From assembly GCA_002316315.1 (NCBI GenBank), contig DCDG01000047.1:7245-71244 (forward strand): 64,000 bases of DNA. The letters are read 5' to 3'. Shown here one piece after another: positions 16,818-24,760 of this stretch. Numbering within the stretch: position 1 is the stretch's first letter; each line of letters opens with the position of its first letter. The DNA is from Candidatus Aminicenantes bacterium UBA1061. GTDB taxonomy: Bacteria > Acidobacteriota > Aminicenantia > Aminicenantales > Saccharicenantaceae. Under the pieces are notes generated by a model. It was not told the origin of the DNA, made no database searches, and saw only the letters and a list, made by a program, of their open reading frames with translations. The position numbers and the translations under genes are program-made.

Positions 16818-18121
16818 GATTTTACCTCCGCCTTTTTGTAATTATTGTTATTGTTGTTTATAAAACGCTCTATTTTGACCCCGAGCTGACGAAGTTTCTC
16901 TTCGATTTTCTCATAGCCGCGATCGAGGTGTTCAATCTCATTGATGGTCGTCTGACCGGTAGCTATCAGTCCGGCCAGAACCAGGCAGGCTGAAGCCCTT
17001 AGGTCAGTGGCCATTACTTCTGCTCCGGAGAGAGGGGTCTTGCCTTTGATAATAGCTTTGTCCCCCTCGATTTCGATGCAGGCTCCAAGACGTAACAACT
17101 CATTGGCATGAGAAAAACGCCGGTCAAAAATAGTTTCAGTAATTATGGAACGGCCATTAGCTTGAGTCATTAACACCATAAACTGAGCCTGCATATCAGT
17201 GGGAAAGCCAGGATAGGGAGCCGTCGTTATATCCAGAGGTTTTATTTCCTCAGAGCCTTTGACTCTTAAAATATTGCGGTCAGATTGTTCGACCTGGCTA
17301 CCGGCAATGACCAGTTTATTTGTGATGGCTTCGACGTGCTGTGGCTCAACTTCCTTTAGAACCAGATCTCCTCCGGTCAGGGCCGATGCTACCATGAAAG
17401 TGCCAGTTTCAATACGGTCAGGAATGATCCGGTGTTTAACGCCTCCGAGCTGCCTGGCCCCGGTGATTCTCAGAGTTTCTTCTCCGATCCCGTCTATTTT
17501 AGCTCCCATCTTAACCAGCAGCTCACATAGACTGACCACTTCTGGCTCGAGAGCACAATTTTTTAGGATGGTTTCACCCCTGGCCAGGCAGGCCGCCATG
17601 ACCAGATTTTCGGTTCCAGTCACCGTCTTTTTTTCCAGTTCAATTTCCGCACCTTTAAGCCTTTCTGCCTCAGCTATGATGTAACCATGCTCAATCTTCA
17701 GGTTGGCTCCAAGTTTCTGCAAGCCGCTGATGTGCAGATCAACCGGCCTGGTACCAATGGCACATCCACCAGGCAAAGCGACTGTTGCCCGGCCGCTTCT
17801 GGCCAGTAACGGGCCCAGGACGAGAATTGAAGCCCTCATAGCCCGAACAAGCTTATAAGGAGCCTGAGTCGATTTAATTTTTTTTACTTCCAGATTAAGA
17901 GTTTTGTAGCCCTCGTCGAGATGGTAGGTAGCGCCCAGCTCGCTAACTAAAGTCAGCATGGTATGGACATCTTTAACCAGGGGAACATTGGTTAGTTCCA
18001 CTCTATCTTCAGTCAGAAGGCAAGCTGCTATGGCTGGCAGGACGGCATTCTTGGCGCCGCTAATGGTGACCTCGCCCCGCAAACAGTATGGTTTTTCGGT
18101 ATAGATTCTTAAAGCTTCCAT
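16814..18121 (-). CDS. murA: UDP-N-acetylglucosamine 1-carboxyvinyltransferase
   Basis: First committed step of peptidoglycan synthesis, adding enolpyruvate to UDP-GlcNAc. The fosfomycin-target Cys is in LPGGCAIGTRPVDLH (about residue 117). KNAVLPAIAA near the N-terminus and the Arg in DLRASACLVLAGL near the C-terminus fit the two-domain EPT fold. Length 435 is slightly longer than usual because of a C-terminal tail holding a run of six asparagines, encoded by an AAT/AAC microsatellite at about 16843-16860. It probably shares an operon with hit, and possibly with the NYN and DUF2520 genes. Confidence 0.97.
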   Translation of the reverse strand: MEALRIYTEKPYCLRGEVTISGAKNAVLPAIAACLLTEDRVELTNVPLVKDVHTMLTLVSELGATYHLDEGYKTLNLEVKKIKSTQAPYKLVRAMRASILVLGPLLARSGRATVALPGGCAIGTRPVDLHISGLQKLGANLKIEHGYIIAEAERLKGAEIELEKKTVTGTENLVMAACLARGETILKNCALEPEVVSLCELLVKMGAKIDGIGEETLRITGARQLGGVKHRIIPDRIETGTFMVASALTGGDLVLKEVEPQHVEAITNKLVIAGSQVEQSDRNILRVKGSEEIKPLDITTAPYPGFPTDMQAQFMVLMTQANGRSIITETIFDRRFSHANELLRLGACIEIEGDKAIIKGKTPLSGAEVMATDLRASACLVLAGLIATGQTTINEIEHLDRGYEKIEEKLRQLGVKIERFINNNNNNYKKAEVKS

Positions 18122-18244
18122 GCTCAGATTTTAGTTTAGCTGGCAGCAAAATTCAAACAGAAACCTAATTTAATTCCAGATCAGTTGAGTTCTAAACCCA
18201 AGGATTATTTAACCGAAGATAAAATCTCAATTAAAATAACCAAT

Positions 18245-18276
18245 AAAAAAAGGGCTGCCCATCGGGGCAGCCCTTT
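18245..18276 (-). terminator. rho-independent terminator of citrate synthase gene
   Basis: A perfect 12-bp stem (18249-18260 with 18265-18276, arm AAAGGGCTGCCC) has a 4-base loop ATCG. The A-rich left flank reads as a U tract on the minus strand. It lies 25 bases beyond the gltA stop. Confidence 0.9.
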
Positions 18277-18301
18277 GTCGACAAATTCTAGAAGATTAAC
18301 T

Positions 18302-19624
18302 TCAGGCTTTAGGGGCTTGCTGAGAAGCAATTAATTGCTCTACCCATTCAGTCGTAATGCTCTTTGGTCTTTCAATTGGTAGGCCAAGGCCTCTGTCCCA
18401 GACCAGCTGAGCCAGAACTCCCATAGCTCTCGATACACCAAAGAAAACGGTGTAAAAATCGTATTCTTTTACTCCATAATGCCAGAGCAGACAACCAGAA
18501 TGAGCATCAACATTTGGCCAGGGATTTTTAGCTTTGCCATGTTTCATCAAAATATCGGGGGCAACTTCAAAAACCAGGCTGACAACTTTAAAGATTTCAT
18601 CGTCGGGCAGGTGCTTGAGGGCAAATTCTCTCTGGGCTATAAATCTCGGGTCAGTTTTGCGGAGAACAGCATGGCCGTAGCCGGGGATAACTTTACCAGC
18701 ATTGAGTGTATCCCAGATGTACTGGCTAATCTGTTCTCTGGTCGGGGTGCTGCCAAGTTTTTCCATCAGTTCCATGATCCAGCGCAGAACCTCCTGGTTG
18801 GCCAGGCCGTGCAGTGGTCCAGCCAGGCCGGTCATCGAAGCTGATAAGGAATAACAGGCATCGGAGAGGGCTGAACCAACCAAACGGCAGGTATGAGCGG
18901 AGACATTGCCGCCTTCATGGTCGCAGTGAAGAACAAGATAAAGCCTCATTAAATCCTTAAAAGCGGGATCATCGGTTACGCCCAGCATGTGGGCAAAATT
19001 TGCGCCCCAGTCTAATTTCGGATCGGCCGGGATGTGTTGGCCGCCTTTGTAGGTGCGGCGGTAAATATAAGCGGCGACAGCTGGCAATTTAGCCAGAATG
19101 TTCATCGTGTCTTCGTACATCGGATCCCAGTAATCAAGCTTGTGAACCCCCTGCCGATATCTTTCAGCAAAAACGGAATCTTTTTGAAGCTGCAGGATGG
19201 CTATAGCAAATTGGGTCATGGGATGAGTATCAACAGGTAAGGTCCTAAGAACATCGATCAGATATTTAGGTAGCTCGCTTCTCTTTTGCCAGTCTTCTGT
19301 TATTTCCTGGCACTCTTCATAAGTTGGGATATCACCGGTCAGCAGGAGATAAAACATTCCTTCAGGTAGGGGTTCTTCGCTGCCTGGGGCTTTCGGCAGC
19401 TTTTCCCTGACCTCAGGGATGGTATAACCGCGGAAGCGTATGCCTTCATTCGGATCGAGAGAAGAGCATTCCCAGATCATGCATTTGACTCCGCGCATGC
19501 CACCATAAGTTTGACCGATAGTGACATCTGAAATTTTGAGTTCCCCATGCTCCTTCTGGATCTTCTGAATCCGTTCACGCATGGGCATCAGTTTGGAAAC
19601 GAACTTTTCTTTTAAATTAGCCAT
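18302..19624 (-). CDS. gltA: citrate synthase, mitochondrial/eukaryotic type
   Basis: Condenses acetyl-CoA and oxaloacetate to citrate. The three catalytic positions are present: His in GLAGPLHGLANQEVL, His in PGYGHAVLRKTDPR, Asp in NPWPNVDAHSG. Wording such as QREFALKHLPDDEIFK and LGLPIERPKS closely follows animal mitochondrial citrate synthase rather than E. coli GltA. The family is known in some bacteria, for example Geobacter. Length 440 also matches the mitochondrial enzyme without its transit peptide. It is a single gene with its own promoter and terminator; no aconitase or isocitrate dehydrogenase lies nearby. Confidence 0.97.
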   Translation of the reverse strand: MANLKEKFVSKLMPMRERIQKIQKEHGELKISDVTIGQTYGGMRGVKCMIWECSSLDPNEGIRFRGYTIPEVREKLPKAPGSEEPLPEGMFYLLLTGDIPTYEECQEITEDWQKRSELPKYLIDVLRTLPVDTHPMTQFAIAILQLQKDSVFAERYRQGVHKLDYWDPMYEDTMNILAKLPAVAAYIYRRTYKGGQHIPADPKLDWGANFAHMLGVTDDPAFKDLMRLYLVLHCDHEGGNVSAHTCRLVGSALSDACYSLSASMTGLAGPLHGLANQEVLRWIMELMEKLGSTPTREQISQYIWDTLNAGKVIPGYGHAVLRKTDPRFIAQREFALKHLPDDEIFKVVSLVFEVAPDILMKHGKAKNPWPNVDAHSGCLLWHYGVKEYDFYTVFFGVSRAMGVLAQLVWDRGLGLPIERPKSITTEWVEQLIASQQAPKA

Positions 19625-19683
19625 TCAGAAACCTCCTTCGGGCTATAAATTGCCAGTTAACCTATATAGTATTTCGAGGCAGA

Positions 19684-19712
19684 ATATAACATTTCATTTA
19701 AATTCAAGTCAA
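19684..19712 (-). promoter_or_regulatory. promoter of gltA
   Basis: On the minus strand TTGACT (19707-19712) and TTATAT (19684-19689) are 17 bp apart, about 60 bases ahead of the start codon. A good GAAGGAGG ribosome site precedes the ATG. Confidence 0.65.
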
Positions 19713-19741
19713 TTAGAATTTTTCTCCGGTTTTCTTAATGC

Positions 19742-19770
19742 TTGATTTTTTTGATTAGGACTAATATTCT
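19742..19770 (+). promoter_or_regulatory. candidate promoter of lemA-htpX
   Basis: TTGATT (19742-19747) and TATTCT (19765-19770) with a 17-bp spacer lie in the divergent gap between gltA and lemA. Moderate match only. Confidence 0.45.
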
Positions 19771-19823
19771 TCCTTTTATCAAACCTTTATAGATATAAAT
19801 ATGAGGCCTGAAAGGAGAAACAA

Positions 19824-20378
19824 ATGGGTGCGTTGGTAATTCTTTTGATAATTGTTGGGCTTCTTCTTATTATGGGGATAGCTATCTATAATAGCCTGGT
19901 CGTCCTGAGGAACCGTTGCGATAATGCCTGGGCTCAAGTTGATGTTCAGTTAAGGCGGCGTTATGATCTGATACCCAATCTGGTGGAGACGGTTAAAGGT
20001 TATGCCAAGCATGAAAGAGAAGTTTTTGAAAAAGTTACAGAGGCGAGGACCAAAGCTATCAATGCTCAAACCGTCAAAGAACAGAGTGAAGCAGAAAACG
20101 TTTTAACCGGTGCCTTAAAATCACTTTTTGCTGTCGTTGAAAATTATCCAGAACTGAAAGCTAACCAAAATTTCCTCCTGTTGCAGGAAGAGCTAGCCGG
20201 CACGGAAGGTAAGATTGCTTATGCCCGGCAATTCTATAATGATACCGTCATGAAATTCAATATGAAGCAACAGGTGTTCCCCTCTAATATCATTGCGGGC
20301 ATGTTCGGCTTTAAACCAAAAGAATATTTTGAAATTGGAGAGCCGGAGGCGCGTGGCCCGGTTAAAGTTTCATTTTAA
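19824..20378 (+). CDS. lemA: LemA-family membrane protein
   Basis: 184 residues. One N-terminal membrane helix (residues 3-25) is followed by the family signature RNRCDNAWAQVDVQLRRRYD and LIPNLVETVKGYAKHE, then a long helical cytoplasmic or periplasmic domain. Function is not established; LemA genes often sit next to an M48 protease, as here (htpX 60 bases downstream). AAAGGAG precedes the start. Confidence 0.95.
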   Translation: MGALVILLIIVGLLLIMGIAIYNSLVVLRNRCDNAWAQVDVQLRRRYDLIPNLVETVKGYAKHEREVFEKVTEARTKAINAQTVKEQSEAENVLTGALKSLFAVVENYPELKANQNFLLLQEELAGTEGKIAYARQFYNDTVMKFNMKQQVFPSNIIAGMFGFKPKEYFEIGEPEARGPVKVSF

Positions 20379-20438
20379 GCATCAGGCGAAATCGCTGTGA
20401 CCTGTTATTTTAGGAATGGCTGAAAATATTTTTATCTC

Positions 20439-21356
20439 ATGTATGAGCAAATAACAGCTAATAAAGTCAAATCTATTTTTCTGGTTTTATTTTTTGCCGC
20501 TTTCGTTTTTCTGGTCGTCTGGGCTTTTGAGCAGGTAACCGGCTGGGGCGAGGGTGGGTTTGTATTTGCCCTGATTATAGCTTTATCAATGGCTGTCGGG
20601 GGATATTATTCAAGCGATAAAATTGTGCTGGCCATCAGCCGGGCACGACCGGTAACCAAAGAGGAATATCCTTATCTTTTTAACACGGTAGAAGGACTGG
20701 CCATTGCTGCCGGTATTCCTGCACCACGATGTTACGTTATTGATGATAGCGCCCCGAATGCTTTTGCCACCGGCCGGAATCCTCAGCATTCAGTCATATG
20801 TGTTACCACCGGCCTGCTCCAGAAGATGAATCGCCTTGAGCTGGAAGGAGTCATTGCTCACGAGATGTCTCACATCAAAAACTATGATGTTTTGCTCCAG
20901 ACAGTGGCCGTAGTCATGGTGGGAATAGTCGCTCTTTTATCTGACTGGATGTTGCGCAGTTTCTGGTGGGGCGGAGGCCGGAAGAGAGACCGGGAGAAAG
21001 GCGGAGGCAGTGCAGGCGTGATTATTTTTACTCTCGGACTGGTGCTGGCTATTCTATCTCCCCTTGTAGCGCAGTTGATTCAGCTGGCCATTTCCAGGCG
21101 GCGTGAATTTCTGGCCGATGCCAATGGAGCCATGCTAACCAGATATCCGGCTGGCCTGGCTTCAGCTCTGAAGAAACTGGCGGCTGATCCGGAGCCGCTG
21201 GAAGTGGCTAACAAAGCGACTGCACATCTTTACATCGTGAATCCACTGAAGAATGTCAAGGGCCGGGTTAATAAGCTGTTCAGTACTCATCCGCCGGTTG
21301 AGGAACGTATTGCCGCTCTGGAAAAGATGTCTTTTGAAAAAGCTAAAGGCTCCTGA
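20439..21356 (+). CDS. htpX: M48-family membrane zinc metalloprotease HtpX
   Basis: Membrane protease for quality control of misfolded membrane proteins. Zinc ligands are in HEMSH (residues 141-145) and the third ligand, Glu, in REFLADANGAM. Membrane segments lie at residues 12-31 and 38-55, and two more flank the catalytic helix (about 150-170 and 192-215). Length 305 is typical. It follows lemA and the pair is probably one operon. The RXXD zinc-proximal segment and the C-terminal STHPPVEERIAAL are family hallmarks. Confidence 0.96.
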   Translation: MYEQITANKVKSIFLVLFFAAFVFLVVWAFEQVTGWGEGGFVFALIIALSMAVGGYYSSDKIVLAISRARPVTKEEYPYLFNTVEGLAIAAGIPAPRCYVIDDSAPNAFATGRNPQHSVICVTTGLLQKMNRLELEGVIAHEMSHIKNYDVLLQTVAVVMVGIVALLSDWMLRSFWWGGGRKRDREKGGGSAGVIIFTLGLVLAILSPLVAQLIQLAISRRREFLADANGAMLTRYPAGLASALKKLAADPEPLEVANKATAHLYIVNPLKNVKGRVNKLFSTHPPVEERIAALEKMSFEKAKGS

Positions 21357-21422
21357 TTTTTACAGGATTGCCATAAAAAATTTAAGGCAAAAGGATTTAA
21401 ACCGCCTCAGACCGAAAGCGGC

Positions 21423-21451
21423 TTGCAACTTAGGTGGTCTTTGTTTATAAT
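21423..21451 (+). promoter_or_regulatory. promoter of tRNA-Asp
   Basis: TTGCAA (21423-21428), 17-bp spacer, then perfect TATAAT (21446-21451). The predicted start lies a few bases ahead of the mature tRNA 5' end at 21467. Confidence 0.8.
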
Positions 21452-21466
21452 TTACTCGCCCAGAGC

Positions 21467-21543
21467 GGGGTCGTAGTTCAGCTGGTTAGAACGCCGGCCT
21501 GTCACGCCGGAGGTCGCGAGTTCGAGCCTCGTCGGCCCCGCCA
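21467..21543 (+). tRNA. tRNA-Asp (GTC)
   Basis: Complete cloverleaf. Acceptor stem 21467-21473 with 21533-21539 (one G-U), D arm 21476-21492, anticodon stem 21494-21498 with 21506-21510, anticodon GTC at 21501-21503, and a T arm with TTCGAGC loop at 21521-21527. The discriminator is G (21540), as expected for Asp, and CCA is encoded (21541-21543). A T-rich stretch without a hairpin follows. Confidence 0.97.
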
Positions 21544-21736
21544 TTTTATTTTTCTTATTCCGCGTATTTCCCCCTTTTTGGAAATTTAAACCATCAGAAG
21601 CAAAAGCAGAGGTAAATAACTGCCTGTCGGGCTGCCAGGCATTAATGTCGAATCGAAGACTTATGGTGGCTGATAACCTCTTTCTTTAATTCCTTTTGTG
21701 TGTTATAAATAAATCTAGAAAATTCAGGAGGAACCG

Positions 21737-22114
21737 ATGCCTGATAAAACCAAGATTATGGTTATAGATGATGATCCGGCTATCTGTGTTTCAGTCAAAG
21801 CCATTCTGGAAGCCAGTGGCTATGAGGTTTTCACGGCGTTAAGCGGAAAAGAAGGGCTTGAGCTGTTCCATCAGGTCCGGCCGGATGTCGTTCTGTGTGA
21901 TATGATGATGGAAGATATTGATGCTGGTGCTAAAGTGGCCGGAGTGATCAAGAAAGAGCAACCTGAACTGCCAGTGTTTTTGCTGAGTACTATAGGAGAT
22001 GCGACGGCCAGGACTATTGGTCTTGATGAATTGGGGTTTAACGGTGTCTTCCAAAAACCGGTCAATTTTGACTTGCTCCTCAGCGTACTTGAAAAGCATA
22101 GAAAAAAATCCTGA
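21737..22114 (+). CDS. stand-alone response-regulator receiver protein
   Basis: 125 residues, CheY-like receiver only. Acidic pocket VIDDDPA (residues 10-16), phospho-acceptor Asp in DVVLCDMMMED, Thr/Ser region FLLSTIG and Lys in FQKPVNFD. No output domain, so it must signal by protein contact. AGGAGG lies 6-8 bases before the ATG. It opens the block that leads to the hydrogenase genes, which ends with another receiver gene of similar type. Confidence 0.92.
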   Translation: MPDKTKIMVIDDDPAICVSVKAILEASGYEVFTALSGKEGLELFHQVRPDVVLCDMMMEDIDAGAKVAGVIKKEQPELPVFLLSTIGDATARTIGLDELGFNGVFQKPVNFDLLLSVLEKHRKKS

Positions 22115-22144
22115 GGAGCCTGCGTCTGCTTACTTAGCTATAAA

Positions 22145-22657
22145 ATGAGCATTTCCCTTGCTGACCTTTTCCGGCACAACTTAGACCCGGAAGCTTTTTG
22201 TCGGGAAGTCAGAAAGCTTGAGGGTAACTTTGATCTGAGCAGCCGCGAGATGGCAGACCTAGGACAGGCTTATTTCGAACTACATCCGGAGAAATTTGTT
22301 AGAAGAGATCTGGATGAAGTCAGACTTGGTTATCAGCTGACCAGATGCTGCTTGCTGGAAAAAGCCCTGGCTGGGCTGCCAGATGAAATTAAAAGTGTTT
22401 TCAGGCAGGCATTTGACCAGCCTGAGTCTATCGCCAACCTGATAGAAGAGTATGCCCGCTCAGAAGAGCGGCAGCTTCTTGTTTCTTCCTTTAATCGCCT
22501 TCAGGGTTCGCTAGACGAGCTGAAGTTGTCTATAGATGAATTGCCCAAAGGTATGATAAAGGAGAGATTTCTGGGAGGAATCTCAACTCTTTATAATACC
22601 AGATATCTTTTGAACCTTTTTATCTCACGTCTGAGTGTTAATAGTTTACAAGATTAG
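22145..22657 (+). CDS. uncharacterised helical protein next to receiver gene
   Basis: 170 residues, not recognised. Predicted to be almost entirely alpha-helical and cytoplasmic, with no membrane segment and two Cys in TRCCLLEKALAGLP. It starts 30 bases after the receiver gene and ends about 80 bases before the FdhF-like gene, so it may be the receiver's partner or an assembly factor for the hydrogenase complex. That link rests on position only. Confidence 0.65.
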   Translation: MSISLADLFRHNLDPEAFCREVRKLEGNFDLSSREMADLGQAYFELHPEKFVRRDLDEVRLGYQLTRCCLLEKALAGLPDEIKSVFRQAFDQPESIANLIEEYARSEERQLLVSSFNRLQGSLDELKLSIDELPKGMIKERFLGGISTLYNTRYLLNLFISRLSVNSLQD

Positions 22658-22697
22658 ATTTTTCTGGTATTTTTGATTTTAATACGCAAGAGAAAAA

Positions 22698-22710
22698 AGA
22701 ACATAGTTCT
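22698..22710. promoter_or_regulatory. short inverted repeat ahead of hydrogenase cluster
   Basis: AGAAC, 3 bases, GTTCT form a small perfect palindrome 29 bases upstream of the GTG at 22739. It could be a regulator half-site pair, but such a repeat is short enough to arise by chance. Confidence 0.25.
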
Positions 22711-22738
22711 CAAGACCTGACTGCCGAGGAGAAAGAGA

Positions 22739-24757
22739 GTGTCTTATTATCGAGGTATATGCAACTTTTGCGGTACCGGTTGTGGCCACCTTTTGCGGGT
22801 GGAAGGCAACCGGGTACGAGGTGTTTATCCCCTGTCCGGTCATCCTTTAAGCCATGGCCGGCTATGTGTCCGCGGTTGGCATATTCATGAACTCCTTCAG
22901 ACGGAGGATAGAATTACTCAGCCGCTCATCAAAGACGGAGGACATTTCAGGCAGGTTTCCTATGGGGAAGCTCTTAATTTTGTGACTGAAAGGATAAGGG
23001 GCATACCTGGCCATGAGGTAGCTTTCCTTGGTTCTCCCCGGTCTTCCAATGAAGAGAATTATCTTTTAGGTAAATTCGCCCGGGGAGTCATTAAAACTAA
23101 TAATCTAAGCCTGTCCTCGGACGCCGGGCAGGAAGAAAGTGCCCGGGTGCTCCTTGAAGGCTGTGGCTGGCCAGCCATGACCGGTACGCTGGCTGAATTG
23201 AGACAGGCTGATTTTATTTTAGTAGTGGGCGGCGACTTGACCAAACAGAATCCCATTATCGCCAGCGAAATCCACCATGCCCATCGAGCCGGGTCTTTCC
23301 TGGCCACCATTTCTCCTCGGAAGACCCAGATGGCGAGACTTAGTCAGCTTCATCTGCGACCAAGGCCGGGAACAATTTTTTGCCTGCTCCAGGGTTTAGC
23401 CAGGATTCTGACGGATGAGAATAAAATTGATGCTGACTATTTGTCAAGGTTTACGGCTAACAGCCAGAGCTTTCTGAAAGAGTTGAAACAGGTCGAAATT
23501 GATCAGGTTGTGGAAGCGACCGGGATAGAAAAAGAGCAGATTGTCAGCCTGGCAAAAAGGCTGGCTGAATCAGATTCAGCCTGTGCTTTTTATCCGACCG
23601 GGGTCCAGAGTCTTGATAGCAGGACAATTGCTGCCCTTTTTAACCTTTTCCTCTTAGCCGGAAAAATTGGCCGGCGTGGCAGCGGCTTGAATCCAGTGAC
23701 AGGGATCAGCAATCTTCTTGGCAGTTATGACATGGGGCTTTCGCCTGTCTTCCTCCCCGGTTATGCTCCTTCCGGAGATGAGAGGGAGTGGGAAAAACTG
23801 GAAAATTTCTGGCAAACCAAGCTTGACCGCTGGCCAGGAAAGAATGTTGATGCCTGTTTGTCAGAAGGGGAATCTATCAAAGCTCTTTTTGTTGTTGATC
23901 ATGATGAAGAGATAATCCGGCATGTTAACCGGATTAAACAACTTGATTTAATAGTCTATTTTGGTGCTTATGGGAATCCTTTCGCTTCTCTGGCCCATAT
24001 CATTTTTCCGCGAACGAGTTATGCCGAGGGTGATGGGACATATACTAATTCTGAACGGCGAGTTCAACTGGTTAAGAAAAAAATCGATCCGCCGGCTGAT
24101 GTCCGGCCCTTATGGGAAACACTAACCTCTATGGCCAGGGCTCTCGGGCATGATTGGAACTATCGTTCGACCGAAGATATCATGGACGAGATAAGCCAGT
24201 TGGTTCCTTATTATTCCGGTCTGACCTATGAAAAGCTGACGACCCGGCTTGGCCTGAAATGGCCTTGTGATGATCTTCATCCTGAGGGTACTGACTGCCT
24301 CCTGGCTGAAGAAGCTGGCCACAGCTTTCAATTTATCCAGGCTGACCAGCCCGGTGAAAGGCTGGCTTTCGACCAGGAGATTGAGAAAGATTTTCCTTTT
24401 AAATTAGTGGTAGGGAGAAGCAATTATTTCTGGCACCAGAATTCTGTTATGAAAAGGACTTTTATTCCCAAACGCGAATATAATGCCCTCCTTCTTCTCT
24501 ATCCCAAAGGTTTTGTAGAAATTTCGGAAGAGGATGCCAGTCGTCTTGGTATAAGAGAGAAGCAGCCGGTCAGGGTAGTGGCTGAATCAGCTGAAGTCAG
24601 GCTGGCAGCCAGAATTTCACGCGATATTCTTCCCGGGATGCTTTACATTCCTTACTTTATTGATGAGATGATTCCTGAATTTCTTCACCGGCAGGTAGCT
24701 GATCTCGAAAAGAATGAGGAGTTTTTCCTGCCTGTCCGGTTGGAAAAGGCGGTGTGA
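22739..24757 (+). CDS. FdhF-like molybdopterin-fold subunit lacking formate dehydrogenase active-site residues
   Basis: 672 residues of the molybdopterin oxidoreductase family, GTG start after a GAGGAG site. The N-terminal [4Fe-4S] ligands are intact (C8, C11, C15, C43 in CNFCGTGCGHLL and LCVRGW). Aligned by eye to E. coli FdhF, the Mo-ligand Sec140 falls on Gly130, His141 on Gln131 and Arg333 on Thr321 (GLNPVTGISN). There is no in-frame TGA to encode selenocysteine. It can probably carry electrons through Fe-S, but formate oxidation is unlikely, which recalls NuoG of complex I. Four bases before the HydB-like gene. Confidence 0.88.
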   Translation: MSYYRGICNFCGTGCGHLLRVEGNRVRGVYPLSGHPLSHGRLCVRGWHIHELLQTEDRITQPLIKDGGHFRQVSYGEALNFVTERIRGIPGHEVAFLGSPRSSNEENYLLGKFARGVIKTNNLSLSSDAGQEESARVLLEGCGWPAMTGTLAELRQADFILVVGGDLTKQNPIIASEIHHAHRAGSFLATISPRKTQMARLSQLHLRPRPGTIFCLLQGLARILTDENKIDADYLSRFTANSQSFLKELKQVEIDQVVEATGIEKEQIVSLAKRLAESDSACAFYPTGVQSLDSRTIAALFNLFLLAGKIGRRGSGLNPVTGISNLLGSYDMGLSPVFLPGYAPSGDEREWEKLENFWQTKLDRWPGKNVDACLSEGESIKALFVVDHDEEIIRHVNRIKQLDLIVYFGAYGNPFASLAHIIFPRTSYAEGDGTYTNSERRVQLVKKKIDPPADVRPLWETLTSMARALGHDWNYRSTEDIMDEISQLVPYYSGLTYEKLTTRLGLKWPCDDLHPEGTDCLLAEEAGHSFQFIQADQPGERLAFDQEIEKDFPFKLVVGRSNYFWHQNSVMKRTFIPKREYNALLLLYPKGFVEISEEDASRLGIREKQPVRVVAESAEVRLAARISRDILPGMLYIPYFIDEMIPEFLHRQVADLEKNEEFFLPVRLEKAV

Positions 24758-24760
24758 ACT

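Noticed and set aside
22739..24757. Selenocysteine formate dehydrogenase
   Set aside because: The frame is uninterrupted; no TGA falls at the expected position and the residue there is Gly.
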